Notes: generated by a model not told the origin, from the sequence alone. Positions 7,671 to 17,455 are shown, counted from the stretch's first letter. The stretch is DNA of 64,000 bases from Saccharopolyspora_C sp047200635 (GCF_047200635.1 NZ_JBJZOI010000012.1:1-64000); one strand, 5' to 3'. A program made the numbers and translations.

Positions 7671-8510
7671 TCACTCCTTCACCGCCCCCGAGGTGAGCCC
7701 GGAGACGATCCGGCGCTGGAAGAACAGCACGAACAGCACGATCGGCACGGTGATCACCACGGCGGCCGCGGCGATGGTGCCGGTCGGGTCCTCGAACTGC
7801 GAGTCCCCGGTGAAGAACTGCAGCGCCACCGGCACCGTGCGCGAGGCCTCGGTGGAGGTGAGCGAGATGGCGAACAGGAAGTCGTTCCAGCAGAAGATGA
7901 ACACCAGGATGGCCGTGGTGAACACCCCCGGTGCCGCCAGCGGCGCGATCACCTTCCGGAACGCCTGCCCGGGCGTCGCGCCGTCCACCGCGGCCGCCTC
8001 CTCCAGCTGCCACGGGATCTCGCGGAAGAACGCCGAGAGCGTGTAGATCGCCAGGGGCAGCGAGAACGTGATGTACGGCAGGATCAGCCCCGGCCAGGTG
8101 TCGAACAGCCCGAGCGCGCGCTCGATCTCGAACAGCGGCGACACCAGCGAGACCTGCGGGAACATCGCGATGAGCAGGGAGGCCCCGACCAGCACCCGCT
8201 TGCCGGGGAAGGTCAGCCGGGCGATGGCGTAGGCGGCCATCGCGCCGAGCACCACCGCGACGGCGGTCGCGATCAGCGCGATGCCGATGGAGTTCAGCAG
8301 CGCGCGCAGGAACTCCCCGGTCTGGAAGATCGCCGCGTAGTTCTCCAGCGTCCACTCGGCGGGGATGAACCGGCCGTCGCTGAGCCCCGCGGAGGTCTTG
8401 AACGACAGCGACACGATCCACAGCACCGGCACCAGCGCGTAGACCACCACGATCGCGTTCAGCGCGGTCCACTTCGCCGTGTCGGCGGGCGTGCGGGTCC
8501 GGCGGCTCAT
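7671..8510 (-). CDS. sugB: ABC sugar-importer permease, SugB/MalG type
   Basis: 279 aa from ATG 8510. Six hydrophobic segments and the cytoplasmic EAA loop (EEAAAVDGATPGQAFRKVIA) place it in the MalG-like permease family. It overlaps the end of sugA by one base and is the last gene of the lpqY-sugA-sugB unit. In mycobacteria this transporter recycles trehalose released at the cell surface; the same substrate is inferred here from the close LpqY match. No SugC-type ATPase follows. Its 3' end meets the CAP gene with four bases between stops. Confidence 0.88.
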   Translation of the reverse strand: MSRRTRTPADTAKWTALNAIVVVYALVPVLWIVSLSFKTSAGLSDGRFIPAEWTLENYAAIFQTGEFLRALLNSIGIALIATAVAVVLGAMAAYAIARLTFPGKRVLVGASLLIAMFPQVSLVSPLFEIERALGLFDTWPGLILPYITFSLPLAIYTLSAFFREIPWQLEEAAAVDGATPGQAFRKVIAPLAAPGVFTTAILVFIFCWNDFLFAISLTSTEASRTVPVALQFFTGDSQFEDPTGTIAAAAVVITVPIVLFVLFFQRRIVSGLTSGAVKE

Positions 8511-9403
8511 CAGCGCCCCCCGTTCTCGTCGGCACCCGGCGCGGCGGCGCCGAACAGCTTCACGAACAGGAACGCGACCAGCGCCACCGCGAGGAAGATC
8601 AGCACGGACATGGTGGAGCCGATGCCGAGGTTCAGGCCCTTGATCAGGTTGTTGTAGGCCAGCACCGAGACCGAGGAGGTGTCCTGCGCGCCCTCGGTGA
8701 GCACCACGATGTTGTCGAAGACCCGGAAGGCGTCGAGCGTGCGGAACAGCAGCGCGACGAGGATCGCCGGCTTCATCACGGGCAGCATCACCCGGACGAA
8801 CCGCTGCCAGCGGTTCGCGCCGTCGATCTGCGCGGCCTCCAGGAGGTCCTCGTTGACCAGCGCGAGCCCGGTCATCAGCAGCAGCGCCATGAACGGAGTC
8901 GTCTTCCACACCTCGGCGCCGATGATGATCGCCAACGAGGCCGCCCGCTCGGTCAGCGGTGCGGATCCCGGCGTGATCAGCTCGGCGAGGTAGCCGGTGT
9001 CCGGGGTCCAGGCGTAGCGCCAGCTGAACGCGGCCACCACGGTGACGATGCCGTACGGGATCAGGCTGACCGTGCGCACCAGGCCGCGGCCGATCAGCGC
9101 CCGGTGCATGATCAGCGCCAGCGCCATGCCGAGCACGAACTCGATCACCAGCTGCACAGCGGTGATGAGCACCGTGACACCGAACGCGGTCCACCAGTAC
9201 TGGTTGCCGAGGACCGTGACGTAGTTGTCGAGGCCGACGAACTCCCGCTGGTCCGGGTACTTCAGGTCGAAGCGCTGGAACGAGAGCCACACCGCGTAGA
9301 GCACCGGCCAGCCGGTGACGGCCAGCATGACCAGCGCGGCGGGCGCGCACAGCGCCCAGGCCAGCCTGCGCTCGGCGCGGGCGGTGGTGTCCGGGGCGGA
9401 CAT
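8510..9403 (-). CDS. sugA: ABC sugar-importer permease, SugA/MalF type
   Basis: 297 aa from ATG 9403, which overlaps the lpqY stop as TGATG, so translation is probably coupled. Six transmembrane helices, a large periplasmic loop (FQRFDLKYPDQREFVGLDNY, typical of SugA/UgpA permeases) and the EAA motif (EAAQIDGANRWQRFVRVMLP) that contacts the ATPase. It pairs with SugB to form the channel. Confidence 0.88.
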   Translation of the reverse strand: MSAPDTTARAERRLAWALCAPAALVMLAVTGWPVLYAVWLSFQRFDLKYPDQREFVGLDNYVTVLGNQYWWTAFGVTVLITAVQLVIEFVLGMALALIMHRALIGRGLVRTVSLIPYGIVTVVAAFSWRYAWTPDTGYLAELITPGSAPLTERAASLAIIIGAEVWKTTPFMALLLMTGLALVNEDLLEAAQIDGANRWQRFVRVMLPVMKPAILVALLFRTLDAFRVFDNIVVLTEGAQDTSSVSVLAYNNLIKGLNLGIGSTMSVLIFLAVALVAFLFVKLFGAAAPGADENGGR

Positions 9404-10671
9404 CACGGCATCACCCCCTGCGAGTCGAGGGCGTTCTGGACCTCGGTGCGCATCCGCTCGGCGGTGCGCGGCGGGTCGATCTGAGAGGCGGGGGACAGCA
9501 GCTTCGCCAGCACCGTGGAGACGTTCTGGTACGCGGGGGTGATCGGCCGGATCGCCGGGTCCCGCAGCTCCTCCAGGATCGTCTCCCGCATCGGGTACTC
9601 CGCGGCCATCTCCGGCGCGGCGTAGACGGACTCGATGGTCGGCGGCACCCCGTCGTGGATCGCGGAGAACCGCTGGCTGTCCGGGCTGCGCAGGCACAGC
9701 GCGGCGTGGTGCGCGGCCTCCGGACGCGGCGAGTAGGCGCTGACGGCGAGGTTGAACCCGCCGATGGTCACCTTGCTGGGCCGCTGCGGGTCGGAGCTCG
9801 GGTAGCGCGCCCAGCGCACGTCGCGCGCGATCTCCGGTGCGTCCTCCTGCATCGAGGGGTAGACGAACGGCCAGTTCAGCTGGAAGGCGGCGTCACCCCG
9901 CTGGAACTCCAGCCGGATGTCGTCCTCCTGCTGGTTGGACAGGGACGGGCTGGTCAGGCCCGAGTCGGCGAGCGCCTTGAGCTGTTCGAGCGCCCGCACC
10001 GCTCCCTCGTCGACCACGGCACGGGTGCCGTCGTCGGAGATCAGCTTGCCGCCCGCCGAGGCGAGCAGGGTGTTGTACTGCACCACGTAGCCCTCGAACT
10101 GCGCACCGGGGATGAGGATCGTGGCGGGCTTGCCCTCGGCGTCGAGGCGCTTGGCCTGCTCGATCATCTCGTCCCAGGTGCGCGGGGGCTTGCGCACCAC
10201 GTCGGAGCGGTACCAGAGCAGCTGCACGTTGGTGTTCTTCGGCGCCCCGTAGAGCTTCCCGCCGTAGCGCGCGGACTCCAGCGGGCCCGCGAGGGTGCCC
10301 GCCTCGGCCTGCGCCCGGTCCTCGCCGGTCCACTCCCGGATCCAGCCGGCCCGCGCGAACTCGGCGGTCCAGGTGGTGTCCAACCCCAGCACGTCCATGC
10401 CGTCGTCCTGCGCGGCGAGCCTGCGCACCAGCTGCTCGCGCTGGCCGTCGGCGTCGCGCGGCAGCTTGTGGTACACGATGTCGTACCGGCCCCGCGCTCG
10501 TTCGTTGCACTTGTCCACGACCGCCTGGAGGTTCTCCTCCGGCGCGTAGTACAGGTTCACCGTGTTGGCGTGCCGCGGTGGTCCGCAGGCCGTGACCGCG
10601 GAGGCGGCGAGCACCGCCACCCCCAGCGCCACGGCGCGCCGCACCGCGCTCCCGCGTTCGAGCACCCTCAC
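9403..10671 (-). CDS. lpqY: LpqY-like sugar-binding lipoprotein (trehalose importer)
   Basis: 422 aa. GTG 10671 is chosen because GGGGAGG stands upstream and the protein then begins with a compact lipoprotein signal (VRVLERGSAVRRAVALGVAV..., lipobox ASAVTAC, C29). Longer in-frame starts would place 31 unneeded residues before it. The body is an extracellular solute-binding family 1 protein. Segments such as LDTTWTAEFARAGW, TNVQLLWYR, LNWPFVYPSM and VTIGGFNLAV match what I recall of mycobacterial LpqY. It is the binding protein of the importer encoded by the next two genes. Confidence 0.88.
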   Translation of the reverse strand: MRVLERGSAVRRAVALGVAVLAASAVTACGPPRHANTVNLYYAPEENLQAVVDKCNERARGRYDIVYHKLPRDADGQREQLVRRLAAQDDGMDVLGLDTTWTAEFARAGWIREWTGEDRAQAEAGTLAGPLESARYGGKLYGAPKNTNVQLLWYRSDVVRKPPRTWDEMIEQAKRLDAEGKPATILIPGAQFEGYVVQYNTLLASAGGKLISDDGTRAVVDEGAVRALEQLKALADSGLTSPSLSNQQEDDIRLEFQRGDAAFQLNWPFVYPSMQEDAPEIARDVRWARYPSSDPQRPSKVTIGGFNLAVSAYSPRPEAAHHAALCLRSPDSQRFSAIHDGVPPTIESVYAAPEMAAEYPMRETILEELRDPAIRPITPAYQNVSTVLAKLLSPASQIDPPRTAERMRTEVQNALDSQGVMP

Positions 10672-10942
10672 CGTCGTCGGACCTCCCCAGACGTCCCACC
10701 GGTGCGGCAGGGGAGCGCGCCCGCGCCTCATCGCGCGCGGTGCCCGCGCCCCGTCGCACGTCACCGCCGCGCCGGGCTCCGGCGCGGTGAGAGCAACCTA
10801 GGCGCAGCGATCATCCCGGGCAAGACCCCCGCTCGGCGGGCCGGGAGGTGTTCAGCCAGTTCAGCGGGGGGAGGCCGTGATCACACCGGAGGCGAAACGT
10901 GATCGCGCGGAGGCATCCGGACCCCCGAACGGAGCAAGGGCG

Positions 10943-11470
10943 TCAGGAGGAGGCCTGGGGGCGCATCGCCAGGTGTGCCAGCAGGTTCCGGCCGTGTTCG
11001 GCGTGCCGGGGCTGGGCGAGGACGTCATAGCGGCCCGCGACCAGCTGGCTGGCCGAGGAGAAGTCCCGGCGCCCGCGCATCGCCGCGTACCCGGCGGCCG
11101 CGAACCCGATGCCGATCACGATCCCGCCACCGAGCCCGGCCAGCATCGAACTCAGCGCACCCGCCCCCGGCGGGGCCGCGATGCTCATGACCAGACCGAT
11201 GAGCAGACCGATCCAGGCGCCCGAGGCGGCGCCGCCCGCGAGCACCTTGCCCCAGGTCAGCTTGCCCGTGACGCGCTCGACCAGCATCAGGTCGACGCCG
11301 ACGATGGTGACCTCGCGAACGGGGAAGTCAGAGCCGGCGAGGTGGTCGACCGCGCGCTGCGCCTCCTCGTACGTTCCGTAGGAGCCGATCGGCCACCCGG
11401 TCGGCGGGGTGGGCATGTTGCTCGGTGAACCCGGCGCCGGCCGAGCCGAGCCGGAAAACGGGTAGGACAC
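10943..11470 (-). CDS. General-stress-like membrane protein (Rv1234-like)
   Basis: 175 aa from GTG 11470, preceded by GGAGGT at about 7 nt. The protein has a Pro-rich start and a GSYGTYEEAQRAVDHLAGSDFPVREVTIVG segment (residues about 28-57), as in the GS17M/YflT general stress domain. Two Gly-rich transmembrane helices follow (GAASGAWIGLLIGLVMSIA and GLGGGIVIGIGFAAAGYAA), then a hydrophilic C-terminus ending RNLLAHLAMRPQASS. Its place beside the lpqY cluster matches the mycobacterial order. Role unknown. Confidence 0.8.
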   Translation of the reverse strand: MSYPFSGSARPAPGSPSNMPTPPTGWPIGSYGTYEEAQRAVDHLAGSDFPVREVTIVGVDLMLVERVTGKLTWGKVLAGGAASGAWIGLLIGLVMSIAAPPGAGALSSMLAGLGGGIVIGIGFAAAGYAAMRGRRDFSSASQLVAGRYDVLAQPRHAEHGRNLLAHLAMRPQASS

Positions 11471-11550
11471 CGCTGACACCTCCGTGGAGCGCACTGGCCG
11501 ACTGGGCCCGGTCGAGGCCCGATTCGTCCCCGATCGTCCCTGCCACCAGG

Positions 11551-12582
11551 CTACCCCGTCACCTCGGCGTGGAGATCGACTCGGGTGGCGGGTCGCAGCG
11601 ACCACGGGTTCAACGGCACCCGGCCGCCGGTCACCGTCCACGCTCCCCGCCGCGCCGCGCGGCGGTCGGCCCACCAGCCGTAGACCAGCACCGCGGCGAT
11701 GAACGGCACCACGTCGCCGAGCGCGAAGTCCCCGGCCTGCTCGATGCCCGGCACCCCGGCCAGGCCCCCGACCAGGACGGTGAGCACGTTGTTCAGCACG
11801 TGCAGCGCGATCGCCGCTTCCAGCCCGCCGGTGCGCAGCGTCAACCAGCACATCACGGCGGCCATCACCAGCAGCTCGCACCACACCAGCGGGTCGGTGT
11901 AGCCGTGGCCGAACAGGAACAGCACCGAGGTGACCGCGATCGCCACCCACGGCGTGCGGAACCACGCGGTCACGGTCTGCAGCAGGAACCCGCGGAAGGC
12001 GATCTCCTCGGCTGCGCTCTGGAACGGGATCACCAGCAGCGCCAGCGCCGCGATCCGCGCGTAGTCGGCCCAGCCCGGGAAACCCGGCCCGAAGGAGCGC
12101 CCGGTCAGCACGGTGAGCAGCGCGGAGAGCGCGAACGCCGCGCCGAGCACGACCAGCGCGCCGAGCAGGCACTCCGCCAGCCACCGCCAGCGCAGCCGCC
12201 CGGTCACCCCGAGCAGCTCGCGCGGGCTGCGCCGCTGCGCCCAGGCGGCGCTCAGCAGCGCGGCCGGCATCAGCGCGACGATCGCGCCGAACGAGACGAA
12301 CAGCAGTGCGAAGGGGTCCTGCACCAGCGTCTCGACCAGCTCCGGATCCCACCACAGCGAGGCCACCCGCAACTCGGCGAACCCCGCCGGGAACAGCACG
12401 AACAGGCTCAGCGCGCTCATCGTCACGGCCAGCAGCACGAGGGTCAGCGCCCCGAACACCAGCAGCGCCACCAGCGGCCGCCACCAGCGGTGCGGCCGCG
12501 TCCCGTGCTCCCTGGCGAGCAGGTGGTAGGGGGTGCCGGTGGCCTCCGGCGTCGGTTCGGCCGCGGCCGGGAAGACGTCCAC
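11551..12582 (-). CDS. CPBP-family intramembrane metalloprotease
   Basis: 343 aa, about eight transmembrane helices. Active-site motifs of the CPBP/Abi (Rce1-like) family are complete: E192-E193-x3-R197 (AAEEIAFRG), H226 (FGHG) and H261-x3-N265 (ALHVLNN). The start GTG 12582 lies 17 nt after the stop of the patatin gene and has GAGG close by, so co-transcription with patatin is likely. Family members process prenylated or membrane substrates, or confer peptide immunity; the substrate here is not known. Confidence 0.88.
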   Translation of the reverse strand: MDVFPAAAEPTPEATGTPYHLLAREHGTRPHRWWRPLVALLVFGALTLVLLAVTMSALSLFVLFPAGFAELRVASLWWDPELVETLVQDPFALLFVSFGAIVALMPAALLSAAWAQRRSPRELLGVTGRLRWRWLAECLLGALVVLGAAFALSALLTVLTGRSFGPGFPGWADYARIAALALLVIPFQSAAEEIAFRGFLLQTVTAWFRTPWVAIAVTSVLFLFGHGYTDPLVWCELLVMAAVMCWLTLRTGGLEAAIALHVLNNVLTVLVGGLAGVPGIEQAGDFALGDVVPFIAAVLVYGWWADRRAARRGAWTVTGGRVPLNPWSLRPATRVDLHAEVTG

Positions 12583-12599
12583 GCCTCGGATCCTAGTGT

Positions 12600-15500
12600 T
12601 CAGCCACCCGCCGCCGGAGTCACCGAGGCGGCACCCGATCGAGCGGAATCGGGGTTCGCCGCACCGGTTCCGGAGGACTCGCGCGCCGGACGCGGGCGGG
12701 GGCGCAGCAGGTCCACCGAGGACAGGAGAACCATGTGCGCGTAGGCGGTGGCGATCGTGGCGGGCACCAACCAGCCGACCGCCCCGACCGCGGGCTCCGC
12801 GAGCCGCAGCGCCACCGCGAACACCACCGCGGTCACGAGCGCCACCACCGCGCGCCCCACCGGTCGCAGGCCGAGCGACCCGAGCCAGGTCAGCAGCACC
12901 GCCACCAGCACCAGCGCCTGCGGCCCGAGGGTGAACCCGGTGTTCGCGACCCACCCCACCAGCGCGGTCGCGGCCACCGCGAGGAGCGCGCCCAGCGACC
13001 AGCGGGCCACTCCACTCCCGCGCCCGGCCAGCCGGAACCCGAGCCACAGCCCGGAGCCCGCCACAAGCAGCAGCGCCACCAGCACGCCCGCGTTGATCTC
13101 GAACGGGTCGAAGGTGAACGGACGCAGCAGCGACACCGACGAGGGATCCGGCGGCAGCACCGCGATCCGGGAACCGAGCCCGGTGGCGGGCTCGGCGAGC
13201 AGGCAGCGCATCGTCGCGTCCGGATCGGCCGGTGCCTCGGCGGGGCAGTTGAGCGTGTACTCCCTCGGATAACCGGCCGAGTCCGTCCCGGCGGGCGCGA
13301 CGCCGCTGAGCACCACCGCGGTGGCGCCGAGGAGCCCGGCCAGCGCGACCCGGCGCGGCGCCGCCAGCGCCAGCACCACCAGCAGGAGCACCGGCTTGAC
13401 CACCGTCATCGCCACCCGGCCCAGCAGCCGCAGCACCCCGGCCGTGCCGGGCCGGACCGCCCGGTAGGCCAGGAGCGCCGCGCGGGTCGCCATCGAGGCC
13501 AGCCTGGGCTCCCCCAGGTCCTCGACCCGCTGGCGGCCCACGTCGTAGCGCTCGACGTCGCGGATGAGCCGCCGGGGATCCGGCGTCTCCGGCAACCGGG
13601 GCTCGCCCGGATCGGCCCCGGGCGAGACGGTGTGGACGAAGGGCAGCTCCTGGGCGACGATCGTCCAGTGCAGCCGCTCGACGACGACGGCCTTCGTCGC
13701 GGTCAGCGGGTGCTCGTCGGCGGGATCGGCGAACATCGCCGCGAGCTCGGCGCGGACCCGCTCGGCGTGCCGCTCCCACAGCTCGCCGAGGAACGCCCGC
13801 CACTGCTCCGATCCGGCCTGCTCGGCGAGCTCGGCGCGGGTCGGGGTGGTGACGATCGAGCGCAGCCGCCGCGCGATGCCCTCCGGGCCGAGACCACCGC
13901 TGTGCCGCAGCAGCCTGGCGGGCACCACGAGCAGCCCGACCAGTGCGGACGCCGCGTCCAGCCGTCCCCACATCCAGTCGTTCGCGCGCCACCGCGCGGA
14001 CAGGAAGGCACCGAAGTTGCCGAGGTCGCCGCCGCGCACCTTGTCCTCGACGCGCAGCCTGCCGCCGCCGCGCAGCGCGTCGAACGGGAGCGGTGAACTC
14101 GCGTCGCTCACCACCCGCAGGAAGTTGATCCGGTCCCCCGGCGAGCGCCCCACGTCCAGCGGGGCGGTGAGCACCACGAGCGCGCGCAGCACGGCGGGTC
14201 GGCGCGCGGTGGCCTCGAGCAGCCCGTAGCCGAGCTGCTCGGGCGCGTCGGCGCCGACGCGCGGCCCGGCGGCGGCTGCGAGCCGGTCGGCGATGCGGTG
14301 CAGCGCGGTGCGCGCCTCGGCGACCGCGTCCACCCCGCGCGGCGCCGCGTCCGTCCCCGGAGGCGCCGCGGACGCGAGCCCGGCGGCGAAGTCCTCCAGC
14401 GCGCCCTGGAAGCGCTCACCCCGTTCGACCTCGGCGAGCACGGTCTCCAGCAGCGGCCGCATCGCCGGGGGCAGCGCGTGCTGCAGGCGTTCGCGGCGCT
14501 CCGCGATCCGCAGCACCCAGCCCGCCAGCTCCCCGAGCTCCACGACCGGCTCCAGCCGGGCGCCGTCGACCCAGTACCGGTCGGCGTGGCCCTCCAGCAC
14601 CTCGGCGAAGGTCCGCAGCCGGTACAGCGCCGACTTGCACGCGCCGATCACCGGCAGCCGCTCCGCGCTCGCCCAGCGGCCCAGGTCCCGCGCCCAGCCC
14701 AGGCACTCCTGGACCCCTGCCGCGAGCCCGCGCACGTCGTCGAACACCCGCGCGGGTCGTTCCGCCGCGAGCCGGGCGAGCCCGGTCGCCAGCCGCCGCC
14801 CCAGCACCGTGCGGACCTGCGGGGACCAGGCCGCCAGGGGTTCGCCGACCACCGGCGGGAGCAACCGCCCGTCCTCGCTGCCCGCGGGGCGCACCAGCAG
14901 CCGCAGCACCGCCTGCGCGTCCAGCTCGGCGCGCACCACGGCGTACTCCGCCTCGACCTTCCCCGCCTGCGCGAGCAGCTCCTCCTCCCGGTCGGCGGAC
15001 TCCGTCGCCAGCAGCGGGGCGAACACCGAGCGGCGGCGCAGCTCGGTGCGCTGCACGGCGACGTTGTGCTCCTCGAGCGCCCTGATGTCGGCCAACAGCG
15101 ATTCCTGGGACATGCGGGCGCTCATCGCCGTGGACACCACCGGCAGCGCCAGCTGGCGGCTCAGCGGGTGGCCCTCCTCCCCGGGGACCTCGGGTTCCGG
15201 GTTCAGGTACAGCAGCCAGCGCGCGCTGGGACGTTCGGTGGGGACCGCGGCCATCGCCCGCACGGCGGCGGTCACCGGGATGTTGTCCAGCACGCCGCCG
15301 TCGATCACCCGGAACGGCCGGGACTCGGGGCTGGTCTCGGAGAACACCCCGAACATGTCCGGCTCGCCGTCCGGCGGCGCACCGGTGCCGGAGTGCACCT
15401 GCGCGGGTTCGAAGGCGAACGGGAACGAGGAGGTGGCGCGCGCGGCCTGCGCCATCCGCAGCGCGGTGGCGGGGAACCGCTCCCCGGTGCCGAAGTCCGA

Positions 15501-16184
15501 CAGCGGCTGCCCGGAGCGGCCGCGGTGCCGGAACCGGAACGAGGCGGTGCGCCGCTCCTCGACCAGCGGCCCCGAGCGGCCGTCGAAGTGCCGCTCCAGC
15601 ACCGGGTCCAGCAGCGTCGCGGTGAGCAGCAGGTCCAGCCGGTCACCGAGGTTGCGGGCGTCCCGGGGCGCCGGGGTGAGCTCGGTGATCAGCCGGGCGA
15701 GCTCGGCGCGGAAGTAGTCGTCGCCCTCCAGCAGCGAATCCGGGCGGCGGTGCCAGAACTTGGGCACCGCCCGGCACATCGCCTCCAGGTCGGCGAGGCG
15801 CACCCACAGCTCGCGCATGTCCTCGAAGGGCATCCCGTAGACGATCGAGGCGGACAGCAGGGTCGCGTTCAGCCCGCCCGCCGAAGCCCCGGCGAGCACG
15901 TCCACGGTCACCGACTCGTAGCCCGCGAGACCGGCCAGCGCCGCCCAGGGGTGCGCGTCGTCCTCCCCCGGGGGCCCGGAATCGGTGGTGGCGCAGCGCA
16001 GCAGGTCGATCTCGGCGACCGCACCGCCGATCCACACCGCGAGGCTGGCCCCGCCGCGCATCGCCAGCGCCAGCCGCAGCTCCTGGTCGTTCTCGATCCC
16101 GCTCCCGGGGCCCGGCTCGCGCGAGCCCGGACGCTCGTCCGCCCGCTGCCCGTCCTGCCCGGCCCCCGGATCCTGGTCAGCCAT
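12600..16184 (-). CDS. Large patatin-like phospholipase with membrane C-terminus (DUF3376 type)
   Basis: 1194 aa from ATG 16184 with GAGGGG at 7-8 nt. The patatin catalytic parts are present: the oxyanion loop RGGAS (around 43-47), nucleophile S101 in GASAGG, and D295 in IDGGVLDN. After the N-terminal lipase half comes a long helical region, then three or four transmembrane segments near 1000-1190. This matches the actinobacterial patatin-related family (TIGR03607/DUF3376). A lipid acyl hydrolase at the membrane is the likely role, substrate unknown. The CPBP protease gene follows with a 17-nt gap. Confidence 0.85.
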   Translation of the reverse strand: MADQDPGAGQDGQRADERPGSREPGPGSGIENDQELRLALAMRGGASLAVWIGGAVAEIDLLRCATTDSGPPGEDDAHPWAALAGLAGYESVTVDVLAGASAGGLNATLLSASIVYGMPFEDMRELWVRLADLEAMCRAVPKFWHRRPDSLLEGDDYFRAELARLITELTPAPRDARNLGDRLDLLLTATLLDPVLERHFDGRSGPLVEERRTASFRFRHRGRSGQPLSDFGTGERFPATALRMAQAARATSSFPFAFEPAQVHSGTGAPPDGEPDMFGVFSETSPESRPFRVIDGGVLDNIPVTAAVRAMAAVPTERPSARWLLYLNPEPEVPGEEGHPLSRQLALPVVSTAMSARMSQESLLADIRALEEHNVAVQRTELRRRSVFAPLLATESADREEELLAQAGKVEAEYAVVRAELDAQAVLRLLVRPAGSEDGRLLPPVVGEPLAAWSPQVRTVLGRRLATGLARLAAERPARVFDDVRGLAAGVQECLGWARDLGRWASAERLPVIGACKSALYRLRTFAEVLEGHADRYWVDGARLEPVVELGELAGWVLRIAERRERLQHALPPAMRPLLETVLAEVERGERFQGALEDFAAGLASAAPPGTDAAPRGVDAVAEARTALHRIADRLAAAAGPRVGADAPEQLGYGLLEATARRPAVLRALVVLTAPLDVGRSPGDRINFLRVVSDASSPLPFDALRGGGRLRVEDKVRGGDLGNFGAFLSARWRANDWMWGRLDAASALVGLLVVPARLLRHSGGLGPEGIARRLRSIVTTPTRAELAEQAGSEQWRAFLGELWERHAERVRAELAAMFADPADEHPLTATKAVVVERLHWTIVAQELPFVHTVSPGADPGEPRLPETPDPRRLIRDVERYDVGRQRVEDLGEPRLASMATRAALLAYRAVRPGTAGVLRLLGRVAMTVVKPVLLLVVLALAAPRRVALAGLLGATAVVLSGVAPAGTDSAGYPREYTLNCPAEAPADPDATMRCLLAEPATGLGSRIAVLPPDPSSVSLLRPFTFDPFEINAGVLVALLLVAGSGLWLGFRLAGRGSGVARWSLGALLAVAATALVGWVANTGFTLGPQALVLVAVLLTWLGSLGLRPVGRAVVALVTAVVFAVALRLAEPAVGAVGWLVPATIATAYAHMVLLSSVDLLRPRPRPARESSGTGAANPDSARSGAASVTPAAGG

Positions 16185-16358
16185 GCCGCCGCCCCTCGGT
16201 CGACTCGGACGCCGGAATCGGGCCCGGGCACGGCGTCCGCTGCCCCGGCGATCGCTGTTGATCAGAACGTACCCCGCCGCACCGGCCGCGGGATCCTCCA
16301 CACGGGCGGCGCGACGCGCACCTGCTCCGTTCGAGCGAACCCGGACGCAGCCCGGCGC

Positions 16359-17321
16359 TCAGCCCTCCTCGGGAGGGGTCCACGGGTCCTGGCGGACCAT
16401 CCCGGCCGCGCGCCCCTTGTTCGCGATCACCAGCGCCATCTTCCGGGAGGCCTCGTCGATCATCTCCTCGCCGAGCATCGCCGCGCCGCGCCTGCCCCCG
16501 GCGTCCGAGGTGCACCACTCGTAGGCGTCCAGCACGTTCTCCGCGTGGTCGTAGTCCGCCTGGCGCGGGGAGAACAGCTCGTTCACCGCGTCCACCTGCC
16601 CCGGGTGCAGCACCCACTTGCCGTCGAACCCCAGCGCGGCCGAGCGCCCGCCCGCCCGGCGCAGGCCGTCCACGTCCTTGATCGCCAGGTACGGCCCGTC
16701 GACGGCCTGCACGTCGTGCGCCCGCGCCGCCATCAGGATCCGCATCAGCGGGTAGTGGTAGGCGTCGCCCACGTCGTAGCCCGACGGCTGCTCCCCCACG
16801 ACCATCGAGCGGATGCCGACCGAGGCCATGAAGTCCGCGGGTCCGAACACCAGCGACTCCACCCGGGGCGAGGCCGCCGCGATGGCGTCCACCTCGACCA
16901 GCCCGCGGGCGTCCTCGATCTGGGCCTCGATGCCGATCCGGCCGACCTCCAGCCCGGTGGCGCGCTCGACCTGGCTCAGGGTGAGGTCCAGCCAGCGCAC
17001 GTGGTCGGGCCCGGTGACCTTCGGCAGCACGATCGCGTCCAGGTTCTCCCCGGCGCCCTCCACGACCTCCACCACGTCCCGGTAGGTCCACCGCGAGGTG
17101 AGGTCGTTGACCCGCACGGTGCGGACCTTGCCGTCCCAGCCGCCCTCGTTGAGCGCGGCCACCACCCGGCTGCGGGCCTCGTCCTTGGCCAGCGGGGCGA
17201 CCGCGTCCTCCAGGTCCAGGAAGAAGGAGTCCACCGCCAGCCCGCGGGCCTTGTCGATCATCTTGGCGCTGGAACCGGGCACGGCCAGGCAGCTGCGGCG
17301 GGCACGTCGGCGGTCGACCAC
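16359..17321 (-). CDS. CitE-like HpcH/HpaI lyase
   Basis: 320 aa from GTG 17321, preceded by GAGGAGG at 6 nt. It is a TIM-barrel of the citrate lyase beta/malyl-CoA lyase family: SCLAVPGSSAKMIDKA at the start, FFLDLEDAV (Asp/Glu around 34-37), the metal Glu in IGIEAQIEDARG, FGPADFMAS, and HPGQVDAVNELFSP at the end. In stand-alone actinobacterial homologues the substrate is probably a malyl-CoA or citramalyl-CoA type thioester; no citrate lyase alpha/gamma genes are near. The divergent neighbour is the MgtE-N protein. Confidence 0.85.
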   Translation of the reverse strand: MVDRRRARRSCLAVPGSSAKMIDKARGLAVDSFFLDLEDAVAPLAKDEARSRVVAALNEGGWDGKVRTVRVNDLTSRWTYRDVVEVVEGAGENLDAIVLPKVTGPDHVRWLDLTLSQVERATGLEVGRIGIEAQIEDARGLVEVDAIAAASPRVESLVFGPADFMASVGIRSMVVGEQPSGYDVGDAYHYPLMRILMAARAHDVQAVDGPYLAIKDVDGLRRAGGRSAALGFDGKWVLHPGQVDAVNELFSPRQADYDHAENVLDAYEWCTSDAGGRRGAAMLGEEMIDEASRKMALVIANKGRAAGMVRQDPWTPPEEG

Positions 17322-17442
17322 GGGAACCTCCTCGTCGGGCCCGGCCCCGGCCGGGCGCGGGCACCAGGTATCTACCACGCGGTCGCCGCGCCCGGCTGGC
17401 ACCGGGTTCGCCGCCGCGCCTGCCCAGCGGGTTCCCGCGGAC

Positions 17443-17448
17443 TAGCCT
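17443..17448 (+). promoter_or_regulatory. -10 box of a probable leaderless gene
   Basis: TAGCCT is followed by seven bases and the GTG start at 17456; no Shine-Dalgarno is present. Confidence 0.55.
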
Positions 17449-17455
17449 GATCGCC

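Noticed and set aside
10877..11428. Plus-strand frame with a GGGGGGAGG site
   Set aside because: It overlaps the whole stress-protein gene on the minus strand, which has a recognisable domain and its own SD.
14298..17450. 1050-codon frame opposite patatin and the CitE-like gene
   Set aside because: Antisense shadow; both minus-strand genes have catalytic motifs and good starts.
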